From the NCBI GenBank assembly GCA_033816765.1, contig CM066299.1, positions 838,501 to 902,500 of the forward strand: DNA of 64,000 nucleotides. Direction: 5' to 3'. The notes beneath the pieces are model-generated. The model was given only the letters and a program-made list of their open reading frames with translations. It did no database searches and was not told the DNA's origin. Numbering within the stretch: position 1 is the first letter of the stretch; each line of letters opens with the position of its first letter. Origin of the DNA: Nothopassalora personata. Lineage: Eukaryota; Ascomycota; Dothideomycetes; Mycosphaerellales; Mycosphaerellaceae. The translations under genes were made by a program, and so were the position numbers. Shown one piece after another: positions 1 through 10,479 of this stretch.

Positions 1-264
1 CTCTCCTAGCAGAGTTCTAAATAACTTACTTAAAGTCCTTCTTGATAGTATCTCGATGCAGTTCTACCTACAGAGTGTCTTTAAGGTATTAGCTTGTAGT
101 AAGCCGTATAGAGTCCTTTTCTAGATTACCTATTACTTAGTATTAAACCAAGCTCCTTAATAGGACAGATAGGGTAGACTTCTGCTTCCTAGATGTTTTC
201 TGCTATAATAGCAAGGGATACAAGTAACCTATACTAATATAGGTTGCTCTTACTCCTGCATAAA

Positions 265-279
265 CCCGGGCTCATAACC
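265..279 (-). other. Copia primer-binding site, initiator-tRNA anticodon-arm type
   Basis: Directly inside the LTR the element-sense sequence is GGTTATGAGCCCGGG. GGTTATGAGCCC is the complement of the initiator methionine tRNA anticodon arm (GGGCTCATAACC). Use of an internal half-tRNA primer is established for Drosophila copia. The other copy (10059-10073) has G changed to A, consistent with RIP. Confidence 0.75.
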
Positions 280-526
280 TGTTAAGTTAAGACCTAATAG
301 GATACGTAGTTAGCAGCGGAGTAGAGTAAGAGATCAATCTTCAACTGGCTAATAGCTACAGGGCATGCAGCAATATATTAGGAACCAATGCGTTGCTTGT
401 GTTAGATGTCTATCTAAGCTAAAGGGGAGAGAAGGTGTCTTCCGACAAGCTAAGTTATCGTAGATGCCTTAGGCTATTAGATCACAACCTAACTGTTAGC
501 TCCCCTTGAGATGCTACATCTTAACA
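280..526 (-). repeat. Copia 5' LTR (247 bp)
   Basis: The repeat begins TGTTAAG and ends CTTAACA in element sense and is 247 bp long. Other copies of the same length lie at 9017-9263, 9812-10058 and 15501-15747. The 5-bp flank outside it is GTCCG (527-531). Confidence 0.92.
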
Positions 527-2757
527 GTCCGCACCTATGTAGGGCTATATGTGTACTTCCGGATATAGATCCCCTAGTTCATTATTATCGCTCGACTAAT
601 GTATAAGCTACTAAAGAAGGACGCCGAGTTTACCTAGACAGAAAATAAGCAGTTCTCGAAAGAAGAGGTTACTAGATATCTTATGTAGGCTCTAGCCTTA
701 GTTACCCTCTACTACTTACCTAGTGCTAGGTCTATCTTTATCTTAGTTAATGCTAGCGGCACTAGATAGGGATGTATCGTTTCTTAAGAATTAATAGACA
801 GTACCCGACGGCGTCACCCGGTGCGGTATAAGAGTGGAATCTAGAACGCGTTAGAATCTAGATATAATACTAGTAAGCGGGAATGCCTTAGGGTCCTTAA
901 GGGGCTTAAGAAGATCTAGAGATATGTTACTAGCGTTAATTTTGTCCTTAAGGTTAATGCTAAGACACTTATATAGTAGCTTAACCGGCCGGCTTCGGAC
1001 CTGCCTAACTCGGCAATAGCCCGGTAGGTCGTATAGATTAGGCTATTTACGTTCGAAGTAAAGCACGTTACGGGGACTAGGTACACTAGCCTAGATACCC
1101 TGTCTCGCATGCCCTCTATACCTTAGGAACCTATAGAAGCTAACAAAGACGAAGTCGACCGGATAATTAATAATAAGCTATTCGGGTACCCGGAGCCGGT
1201 CGACACCTATCTAGTTAAAATCTAGAAAACACGACATCTCGGGGACTAATATTCTAAAAGCTCTTAGTACCTTACTTAGGTTATAGAAACTAGGACCCGG
1301 CCCGATAGTATTACCCGTACTAAGTACCGGCGGCTAGTAAAGAAGAGCATTAATTTCTTTGTCCGGGATTAATTGCTGTTCTTCTAGAAGCGCCGAGGAG
1401 CACCGTTGCAACTTGTAATTAACGATAATAAGGCTGAGAAGGAGATCGTTATAGAATGCTATAAAAGACACGGTTATCGTAGCGCTAAGGTCGTATACAA
1501 CCTTATTTCCGATCGGTATTACTAGGACGGGTGCTTCGCCGATGTCTCTACGTAGGTTCAAAGTTATGCTCCTTGTAGGTTTCGCGAAGGTAACTAGCGC
1601 GCTAGTGAGCTTTACTTATTAACCCCTTAGGTCATTAGTGAGAAATAGTACTCGGACCCCGTCTAGGTACATAAAAATAGATACCTCCTAGTTACGCGCG
1701 AAGCACTTAGCAACTGGATTGAGACTAGAGTAACGAGGGCACCTCCTAGCTCTAAGACGGTTGCTAAGTTTCTATATAAGGACGTCTTCTATAGGCACGG
1801 CTACTATACTAAAATTGTGCTTAATAACGCTACGGTACATACGGCTAAGGTTAAGCGGTTACTCGTAGGACTTAGTGTTCGAAGGATCCGAATATTACCG
1901 TACAATCCGTAGTCTAATGCTCCGGTCGAGGTTAGACACCGTCCGATTCTTGTAGCGTTAGTAAAGCTTATAAGGAACATATACCGCGGATAGAAGTAAT
2001 AGGTACCCGCTATATTATAGGCTAATAGGAGCACGACCTGTCGTACTACTAGAATAACTCTAGCTTAGGTCCTATATAGCTATCGCACGATTCTACTAAT
2101 TAAGGTTAAGTACCCGACGTAGGCTAATTATTAATAGGGATCGGTAAGGACGACTAAGGACCTCCTTACTATACGTGCGCGTTAACTCTAGGCTCGAGAC
2201 CTTAGTTTAGAAGAGCTACATGCTCGAAGGAAGCGACTAAGAGAACTTAGTAAGGACTACTTTAATTCTTACTAGAATGTTAACTTTATTAGTTTCTAGA
2301 AGGGCGACCTTATTATAATGTTCGATAAGCTATATAAGGATAACTTCTTACGCAAGATCGGTTACCGATAGTAAGGTCTATCTCGGGTGTCTAGTGTCTC
2401 TAGGGAGTTTAGTACCTATATTCTTAAGGAACTTAATAGTACGCTAATGAAGGGTGTTTAGGCACGAGAAAACCTTAAGCTAGTTCTAGAGCTTCGCCCG
2501 GATAACATAGGAGTACTAGGCTTAGATAATAGGCTCGATCTCGTAATAGGGGAGGGAGAAGCTAATAGCGTCGCTAATAGCGAAGACAGTAGTAATTCGA
2601 ACGAGATCGAGCCTATCGCCAACGAAGAGGTGCTACCTATAGGAGTTAACGAAAGGGGATCGGATCCTAAACCGAAATCTAAGAAGCTATAGGTTAGGCC
2701 TTATAACCTTTCTATAGCTAAAATTTTACAGTTTAGTAGGATCGAGGCTAAGAACTA
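527..2757 (+). pseudogene. RIP-degraded Ty3/gypsy pol relic (RNase H to integrase)
   Basis: The plus-strand translation, broken by many TAG/TAA codons, matches the 3' half of a gypsy polyprotein. About 600-680 gives the KKDAEF.W region preceding RNase H. About 830-1110 gives an RNase H core ending in a GTRYTSLDTLSRMP-like motif. About 1500-2150 gives an integrase-like stretch, and 2290-2757 an acidic C-terminal tail. The start is cut off by the Copia element at 526. No LTR was found. Every disabling change I checked is of the CA-to-TA or TG-to-TA type. Confidence 0.75.
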
Positions 2758-2899
2758 ATTAGTTAGTAATAGCGTACGGAGTTCACTTCCCTTAGGCATG
2801 TGTTGCGCATGCCCTTTAGTTTGTTAAGCCAATTCGGTTATCTAGACTTTACTTTATAGGGTGTTCTTACCTTAGTTAGACCTTAGTTAGTAGAGTTAC

Positions 2900-2938
2900 A
2901 TTTACCGGTCCCGGGACCGGTAAATCGGATCACGTAAC
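2900..2938 (+). repeat. Left inverted terminal repeat of the split DNA element
   Basis: Begins ATTTACCGGTCCCGGGACC and ends CACGTAAC. It matches the reverse complement of 20509-20547 at 32 of 39 positions. Confidence 0.6.
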
Positions 2939-3339
2939 AGCGTAGTATGCCTCTATCAAATGCTTACCTAGGTAGTCACTAGCACTAGTTTTCGGTTACA
3001 TGTAGGGTTATCGGACCTTTAGTGTAACCTTAATAGTACTGCTCTTACTACTTATAAGACCGGTCTCGGTACTACTACCTTATAACGGTTATAGGGACAT
3101 ACGCTAAGAGGCATACTTAAGCGTAGCTCTCTACCTACTACTTCCTCTTTTTCTTTAAATACTAGCACATCCTTACCGACAACTAACACTAATACTAACT
3201 ACTAACACATCTATCTCCTACTACTATACACATTAGATAGTTCTTTAGCCTCTCTCTTTACGGCCTTAACCTTCTTTAAAGCCCCTACCCCGACATTAAG
3301 CTTTTAAAGCTTACTAACACTCTAGAGTAGCACTACGAG

Positions 3340-4461
3340 ATAGCTAACTCTTACGATCTTACTACTAGCGAATCCTAGTTATTATAGCTTTAGCTAGTCC
3401 TTCGTTACGCCCGGCTAGTTCGAGCATAGCGCTTACTAGTACTAGCACTAGGCTTACCCGCCTACCTTAGACCTTGTTCGAGTCCCTTCGTCTACCGGAT
3501 AACGTTAAGCATGTCCTTACTAACACGAACACGCCGAAGTCCGCCGCTAATATTATGTTCCGGGAGCTTAGTCCTTAGAAGCGGGTTAAGGTATTAAAGG
3601 ACTTCTATAAGGGCTTCGAGAAGGTGTTCGAAGACTACTCCGTCTAGGTTAACCTGTTTTTCGAGGAAGTTAAGAACGGCATAGGTAAGAGCTACTAGGA
3701 TAAATTCCTTAGTAATAAGAAGCTCGATGTCTTATTTCCTATCGTCGGCAAGATTCGTAAGACCGGTTTAGAGATTCGTAATCGTAAGAAGACTCTTCGA
3801 GCTACGCTTACCCGCTACTAGCTATAGTAGATAGACAATAAGATTCTTAATCGACGCGTTATCTCCGAGCTTTATAGTACTAACAGCGGGCGCCGCTAGT
3901 TTACGGCCTTTATTAACAAGTACCTAGACTATAGTAGGGCTGTTAGTAGAACTTAGAGGGCATTGATTTAGCGTATAAGGATCGGCCGTAAGGGTATAGA
4001 TCGTAAGCGAATTCTAGAGCCTAGTAATCTTACCCGGTGCGATAGGGAGGCTAAAGCACGTAGTATTAATCCGCAGTCGGCTAAGAGTAGGGAGATTATT
4101 AGAAGATACCGCCTAGCCGTCTATAAGGATGGCCTTCTATACTTTATAGAGGGTACTATTACTAAGAAGTCCGCGTCCCCGGAGGATAGCATAGATTAAC
4201 CTAGACTATCTAGCTACTAACAGCCTTAGCTACTACCGGGTAGTAAAGGCAAAAGACGTGTAAAGAGTACTACGCTAACTCCACTACTAGCCTCTACTTA
4301 GCCTATAGTCCTATCGAGAGGCGGTCGCAAGTCGAGTCGACTTAAGTAGCTCCGTATAGGCGAGAGCATAGGTAAGGGTATAACTGCGCCTACTCGATCC
4401 TCGCCTAACCGAACGCTAGACGGCGTACCTATACGCGAGGGCAGTCCGCTAGGTACACCGG
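3340..4461 (+). pseudogene. Unknown RIP-broken protein, N-terminal part
   Basis: A plus-strand frame reads through about 370 codons interrupted only by TAG/TAA codons that RIP can produce. The visible text is basic and rich in K, R and N (for example VLKDFYKGFEKVFEDYS and NRKKTLRATLTRY). The frame runs to the ACCGG target site at 4457-4461 and resumes after it at 17813. The exact start is not defined. I do not recognise the protein. Its position between inverted ends suggests a transposon product. Confidence 0.5.
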
Positions 4462-4865
4462 TGTTAGGTTTAGTATAACCTAATAATATTACAAGTTAAG
4501 AAGATAAGCTCAATCGGGTTTGTTCTCGGGCCGATAGGAAGTTAAGGGAGAGTAATAAAGCAGTAGCTGTCTTGTCTCGTAAAGACTAAGTAGTAGTAAG
4601 GTAGAGGTTAGGTTATAGTGTATTCTAAACAGTGATATTAAACAGTAAGTTAAACGCTTCGAAACTATAAGGGGTTCTTAGCGTTCCTAAATACAAAGGA
4701 GATTCGTAGATCTCGGTAATCAGTCTAATTATTCTAAGCATAAGCAGTCTAATCAGTCTAAGCATAAGTAGTCTAATCGCTCTAAGTCTAAGCGCTTAGG
4801 TAGGATGAGTTACGTGTTTGTCTTATTGTTATAATTCTAGGGTCTATAGGAATCATTCCGTAACA
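4462..4865 (-). repeat. 3' LTR of the nested-host gypsy (404 bp)
   Basis: Same length and nearly the same sequence as 17404-17807. It contains short internal repeats of the form AGTCTAATCAGTCTAAGCAT (about 4720-4785). The flank at 4457-4461 is ACCGG, matching 17808-17812. Confidence 0.92.
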
Positions 4866-4938
4866 CTATCCCCTTCTTAGCCTAGCTTCGTCCCGAAGCT
4901 TCTTAAGCCGTTATCATTTCTTATAGTAATAGTTAACT

Positions 4939-5493
4939 ATGTCTTCTTCCTCCTACAAACGCCGTTAACGACTTGCTTAGGATACTAAAGTTTCTAGTGT
5001 CGAAATGGCTCTATGCACGAATTGTTAGAAGTCTCGATCCTCGGGCGTAGTAGTAAAGTGTATCGTAGGTTCTCGGTCTAGAAAGTGTTCGGCCTATATT
5101 CGAAAAGGCTATAAGGATTGCGATGTGCGTCTTTCTCGTCCGGAGTAGGAACGTCTTCGCGATTCGCGCGATAATCTTAAGCTAGAGCTTAAGAGGATTA
5201 AAGAGGAGGAGGTGCGGCTAAAGATACGCAAGATCCGTCTTCGGAAATAGCTTCGATTAGCTAAGCGTCGCACCGACGATGCCGTCGCTAAGGAGTTAGA
5301 GGAGCTCGAGGAGGAAGAGGCGCGCGAGGAGCTAGCGTCTCTTAAGCGGGCGTCGGGGGTAGAGGTGTTGCCTTCGCTAGTTTCTTTCTCGGATATCCTA
5401 GAGATGCCCGTAAACGACTAGGCGGCGCTTTCTAGAGTAGAGCCTTAGGGCGAGTCCCTAGGGGTAGAGACTTATTAGGGCATTTATTTATAA
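4939..5493 (+). pseudogene. Antisense Cys-rich coiled-coil ORF between gypsy pol and 3' LTR
   Basis: The frame runs 185 codons from an ATG to a TAA with no frameshift. It is broken only by TAG/TAA codons at positions where Q or W is plausible. It lies antisense to its host gypsy. Near the N-terminus a Cys-rich segment reads CTNC..., KC, then RKCSAYIRKGYKDCD. It is followed by a long charged helix (RDNLKLELKRIKEEEVRLK and ELEELEEEEAREELASLK), very likely a coiled coil. The five-Cys arrangement recalls a fungal zinc cluster but is not a canonical Zn2Cys6 motif. A similar Cys pattern occurs in the antisense ORF at 55174 in an unrelated gypsy. Function is unknown. Confidence 0.6.
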
Positions 5494-5516
5494 GTTGTGT
5501 CCCTATTCTTATTAAT

Positions 5517-5591
5517 CGGCTAGGTAGCTTAGTAGTAGAGCGTAAGCTGTCTACACTCTTAAGGTCGTAGGTTCGATTCCTACCCTAGTCG
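5517..5591 (+). pseudogene. tRNA-like sequence with intact acceptor and T arms
   Basis: An 8-bp acceptor stem forms between CGGCTAGG and CCTAGTCG (one G-T wobble). The D arm is TAGCTTAGTAGTAGAGC and the T arm is GTAGGTTCGATTCCTAC with a perfect B box. The anticodon arm is abnormal: TAAG pairs with CTTA but the loop is about 11 nt, so no anticodon can be assigned. A GCTC-to-GCTT change in the D arm fits RIP. It may be a captured tRNA pseudogene or the head of a tRNA-derived SINE inside the gypsy. A functional tRNA is unlikely. Confidence 0.6.
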
Positions 5592-7041
5592 CTCGTCGGC
5601 CGAGAGATCGATTGTCGTTAGTTATATCGGCGGACCCATTTTTAGTATTGTCGGATCTTTTGCTAACAGTTTTGTAGGTTTTGTTTTAGTTCCTAGGTAT
5701 TTTCTAATTCGTCGTATCCTTTCTACTTAATAAGGTATCGCTAACCTTTCTTATCTAGGATTTTTTCAACTTCAAATTCGTTTTCTACTTCTAGCTCGAA
5801 ATAGAAGCTTTCTTAGTAGGGTGTTTTAGCGTCTACGGGTTCTAACTTAGAGATATAGAAGACTAGGTGAATTTTTGCGTTAGGTAGTAGCCGTAGACGG
5901 TAGTTAACTAGTCCTATAGCTTTGTCGATAAAAAATGGTCCGACCTTAACGTAATCTAGTTTCTTAGTCTGTCTTCTTGTTCTTAGGTTTTTTATAAGGA
6001 GATAGACCTTATCCCCCTCTTTGAGTAGAGGTGCTATTTTTCTTATGTCCTGCCGTTATTAAGACAGTTTTTATTATGCATCTTCGATCGCCTTACGTGT
6101 TTCTTTATGCACTTCCTTAAGAGTATCCGTCGTTACGATTGCTCTTTCGGCTTGTAGGTAAGATCTAGGTGTTCTAAATAGGTTAGGATCTTTACTAAAG
6201 TTCGCATAAAATAGTGTCGTTAAAGTTGTCTCTAATTTATAGTTATTTAGTGCAATCTGCGCTATTAGTAGTAATAAAACCCAGTTGTCTTATGCGTAGT
6301 TAATGTAGTGTCGTAGGTATTGCTCGAGTGTTTAATTTATTCTTTCGGTTTATCCGTCTATCTCCGGATAATATGCTATTAACAGCTTGTGTTTAATTCC
6401 GATCGTTTCTATAAGCGTCTTCTAGTAGTTCGATGTAAATAACTTGTCTCTGTCCGTTATGAACGCTTAAGGGAATCCGTAGTACCGGATAAGTCTATCT
6501 AGTACTAGGTATCCGAGCTGCTCTATATTGTATGTCTCTAATGTAGGAATGAAGTGTGCGTATTTTATAAGTCTATTAACCATAACTAGTATTATGTCGT
6601 ATAGTTGTTTCGTAACTTAGTCTCTTAACGGTAGGAGTTTCGTAATAAAGTCTATTATAACTTCGTCCTATAGTTTCGTTGGTAGTGTCCTAAACTGTAG
6701 GTAACCGTATTTTGCATGTCTCGTAGCCTTATTTCGTTAGTAGTGTACGCATTGTTTAATGTAGCGTAACACCTTAAGTCTCATCTATAGGAATGAGAAA
6801 CTACGTTATATTAGGTCCATTGTCTTTAAAGTTCTAGGGTGTCCACAAGTTAGTCTATTATAATGTTATCGTATATATTCTTCTTCTCGATCCCTTAGTA
6901 CCTAGTATTTTCCTTACGATATAGGGAATTGTTCGTCCTTATCGCCTAATATCCGTACGATGTTATTGAATTCTCTTATGTTAGCGCTAAGACTTCCGTC
7001 GGGGTTCGTCTTTAGTATCTTATGTTATACTAGTTCCTTTC

Positions 7042-7360
7042 TGTTAGGAACCGCTGTACGTTATCACAACTCGGGCTTGGATCTTTGCAGGGATGTCTCA
7101 ATCAGTTATGAAGGTAGTGGTTCCAAACAGTATATGGTGTATACTTAAAATGAGTTGAGCACGAGGCTCCTATCTACTTGCAAAAGAGCGTCGTCTATAT
7201 AGTGCCGTGTCTTGGCGTGATCTTTCCTGCTCTCTCTGCTCTCTCTGCTCTCTCGAGAGAGCACCCGAGAGCACTGAGAGCACTCTGCATATCGGGTGCA
7301 TCCGCTGGTCTGCTGGCATCGATTGGTTGGCTACGGGCTTCCCCAGACCGATCCGTAACA
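7042..7360 (+). repeat. Solo LTR with hypervariable 3' half, copy A (TSD CTTTC)
   Basis: The sequence begins TGTTAGGAACCG and ends CCGTAACA. CTTTC lies on both sides (7037-7041 and 7361-7365). It is GC-balanced and much less RIP-mutated than its host. The first ~180 bp are nearly identical to 13235-13417 and include a TATA-like CTATATAGTGCC. The second half is unrelated in sequence but similar in design: three TGCTCTCTC units (7228-7254) followed by a perfect inverted copy and further GAGAGCAC units. Strand is arbitrary. Confidence 0.85.
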
Positions 7361-9016
7361 CTTTCCTTCTATATAGTCGCTTCTTCGGCTTAGCGCGTCG
7401 GCGCGGCCGTTCTCTTTTCCTAGAGTATATTTAATTTTGAACTTGTATTGTCCTAGCAGCTCCGACTAGCGGGCTTGTCTTCGGGTAAGTTCTTTCGTCG
7501 TTATAAAGTACGTAAGATTCTTATAGTTAGAAAGAATCGTTAGCTTCGGTAGGCCCTCGACGTATACTCTCTAATGTTGCATAGTAGTAACAATAGCTAG
7601 AAGCTCTTTGTTATAGATTTCGTAGTTCTGTTTCGCTATAGTCATTTTCCGGGAGTAATAGGCTACTAGGTGTCTCTACCTATCGTGTGTCTATGTTAGA
7701 CACGCGCCTATTGCTATATTAGACGTATTGGTCTCGATGTAGACTTCCTTACTACTATCGAATAGTCGAAGCGTAGGGGCTAAAGCGCATTGTTCCTTAA
7801 GTTTCTAGAACGCTTTAATCTATTCCTTTCCCTATTTCTAGGTAACGTCCTTTCTTATAAGCATCGTCATTAGTACTGCTATCTCGGCGTAGTTCTTAAT
7901 GAATTTCCGGTTGTAGTTCGCTAGTCTAAGGAATGATTATACGTTCTTAACTGTTTTCGGTTCTAGCTATTCTCTAATTGACTGTGTTTTCGTAGGGTCG
8001 ATCGTTATTCCTATAGTGCTAATAATAAAGCCTGAGAATTTAACTTCTTTCTTATAGAATTCGCATTTCTCGGGTGCTATCTTAAATCCTAAACGCGTAA
8101 GTCGTTCGAATACGTCCTAGACTTGTTTTATGTAATTCTAAAGGGATCCTTTCGTGTAGACCAATATGTCGTCTATGTAAGCGGTAACGTATACATCGAG
8201 TAGGTCTCTAAGTGTTTTATTAACAAGGTCCTAATAGAATGCGGATGCGTTAGTCAATTCTATTAGCATAACTAAGAATTCGTAAAGTCCGTATCTTATC
8301 CTAAAAGCGGTTTTCTATTCTTCTCCTTCCGCTATCCGTATAGCGTAGAAAGCATCTCGTAGGTCAATCTTCGTGTACTAGTCTAATCCGGTTAATCTGT
8401 CTTACGCTTCTTCGATGTTAGGTAGCGGGTATCGGTTCTTAATCGTGATCTCGTTTAACTTCCTATAGTCTTGCACGAGTCGCAACTTCCCGTTTACTTT
8501 TAGAACGAATATATATAGAGTTCCTATACTTAAGGTAGATCTTCTTATCTATCCTTTAGCTAGCTTCTCCTTTAGCTATTCTCGTAGGGTCTACAGCTCT
8601 TTCTTAGACATTTAATATAGGGGTCCCTATAGAGGCTCTTTCCCTAGCTGAATGTTTATCTTATAATCCTATAGTTAGTACTTAGGTAAGGCATCCTTGC
8701 CTCTTTTCTCTTTAAAGAGTCGCGACCACTTACGATACTCTTTAGGAATACTTAACTCCAAGATGTTAGTATCCTTCGATAGTACGTTACTTCTATTACT
8801 ACTAGTGACTTCGTAACCCGGCGGCCCTACGCTAGTGTCTGTCCCGGTCGAAGGTAGTTCTTCTATCCTTCTATTCGGCGTAAGCTGTATCCTATTTAGC
8901 TGTCTCTTTGCCTTATCTACTAGCGAACGCTGCCGCTACGTAGGCTAAATGTCGATAACGTAGTCGCATTCCCTAAATGTAAGTACTCCTCTTCTCTAGT
9001 CGATTACTAGATTGTG

Positions 9017-9263
9017 TGTTAAGATGTAGCATCTTAGGGGGAGCTAACAGTTAGGTTGTAATCTAATAGCCTAAGGCATCCACGATGACTCAGCTTGTCG
9101 GAAGATACCTTCTCTCCCCTTTAGCTTAGATAGACATCTAACACAATTAACACATTGGTTCCTAATATATTGCTGCATGCCCTGTGGCTATTAGCTAGTT
9201 GAAGATTAATCTCTTACTCTACTCCGCTGCTAACTACGTATCCTGTAAGGTCTTAACTTAACA
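9017..9263 (+). repeat. Solo Copia LTR (TSD TTGTG)
   Basis: A 247-bp LTR of the Copia family at 9812-15747. The duplicated target TTGTG lies at 9012-9016 and 9264-9268. It sits in the pol region of the host gypsy and is a product of LTR-LTR recombination. Confidence 0.92.
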
Positions 9264-9811
9264 TTGTGCTTTCTTAACTAAGGCATACCTAGTACGATGT
9301 TATAACTAGCTATGTTAGTAACATCTAAGGTAATCTCCTCGTAGTGCCGTTAGATAGCAAGTAGTAGCGGTATCGTCTCGCGCTCTACACTAGGTAAGGA
9401 TAATCCGTCTACCGCGATTAATTTATAACCCTCTTTCTTCTTATAGGTAGCGATCCTATGTCTTGTAATAAATGATTCGGAGGTAAAGTTCCCGCTTGCT
9501 CCGGAATCTATTATAGCATCTATCTTATGCCCGTTGACGATAATTTTAGTTCGAAACACTGTTGTCGTTAGCGATACTTAAGCCTTTTCGGTGTTGTATA
9601 ACTCCCTTCGGTCGCTTATTCCTAGGGAGTTGATCCTTTTCCCTATTCGTATATGGAACGTCGTACTTCGTGTCTCGAGGCCTCCGCTTAAACCTAGCGC
9701 GAGCCTTTCTGTATCCGCACCTACATTCGGTAACGTTCCTAGATCTTCTACGTTTCTAAGTAGAGTGCGCGTGCGTGTTATACTACATTGCGTAATTTAT
9801 TCGATATAAAT

Positions 9812-10058
9812 TGTTAAGATGTAGCATCTTAAGGGGAGCTAACAGTTAGGTTGTAATCTAATAGCCTAAGGCATCTACGATGACTTAGCTTGTCGGAAGC
9901 CACCTTCTCTCCCCTTTAGCTTAGATAGACATCTAACACAATTAACGCATTAGTTCCTAATATATTGCTGCATGCCCTGTGGCTATTAGCTAGTTGAAGA
10001 TTGATCTCTTACTCCACTCCGCTACTAACTACGTATCCTGTTAGGTCTTAACTTAACA
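9812..10058 (+). repeat. Copia 5' LTR
   Basis: 247 bp, starting TGTTAAGATGTAGC and ending CTTAACA. Preceded by the target duplication TAAAT. Confidence 0.93.
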
Positions 10059-10073
10059 GGTTATAAGCCCGGG
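10059..10073 (+). other. Copia primer-binding site (RIP-altered)
   Basis: GGTTATAAGCCCGGG directly follows the LTR. The copy at 265-279 reads GGTTATGAGCCCGGG, complementary to the initiator tRNA anticodon arm. The G-to-A difference fits RIP. Confidence 0.7.
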
Positions 10074-10479
10074 TTTGTGCAGGAGTAAGAGCAACCTATA
10101 TTAGTATAGGTTACTTGTATCCCTTGCTATTATAGCAGAAAACATCTAGGAAGCAGAAGTCTACCCTATCTGTCCTATTAAGGAGCTTGGTTTAATACTA
10201 AGTAATAGGTAATCTAGAAAAGGACTCTATACGGCTTACTACAAGCTAATACCTTAAAGACACTCTGTAGGTAGAACTGCATCGAGATACTATCAAGAAG
10301 GACTTTAAGTAAGTTATTTAGAACTCTGCTAGGAGAGACAGACCTATGTCCTAGCTCCGAGACTACACCGCTCTTTCTTTACTCTACTAAGCAGGCCTTA
10401 GTATCTACACCTACGAACCTTACTATTCTACACCAAAAGCCTTAGTAGGACCTAAGCTACGACCTTGAAGCATATACAC

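Larger units (their letters stand above)
1..526 (-). mobile_element. 5' end of a Copia element, truncated by the window edge
   Basis: This stretch is the reverse complement of 9812-10340, the 5' LTR and leader of the complete Copia element further right. It is therefore the 5' end of a second, minus-strand copy whose body lies left of the window. The copies differ mainly by C/T and G/A changes, as expected for RIP. The element abuts gypsy pol sequence at 527, so it appears to have inserted into that element. Only one flank is visible, so no target-site duplication can be checked. Confidence 0.9.
5640..9590 (-). pseudogene. RIP-degraded gypsy pol (protease, RT, RNase H, integrase)
   Basis: The minus-strand translation is broken by many RIP-type stops but keeps family landmarks. 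The protease fragment (9350-9559) has DSGASGNF. The RT catalytic YIDD is encoded by the complement of 8168-8179. RNase H follows (about 7450-7900), and integrase runs toward 5640. The reading frame is interrupted by two solo LTRs (7042-7360, 9017-9263). It is non-functional. Confidence 0.75.

Noticed and set aside
5517..5591. Functional tRNA gene
   Set aside because: Anticodon loop is about 11 nt and no anticodon can be assigned; D arm carries a RIP-like change.
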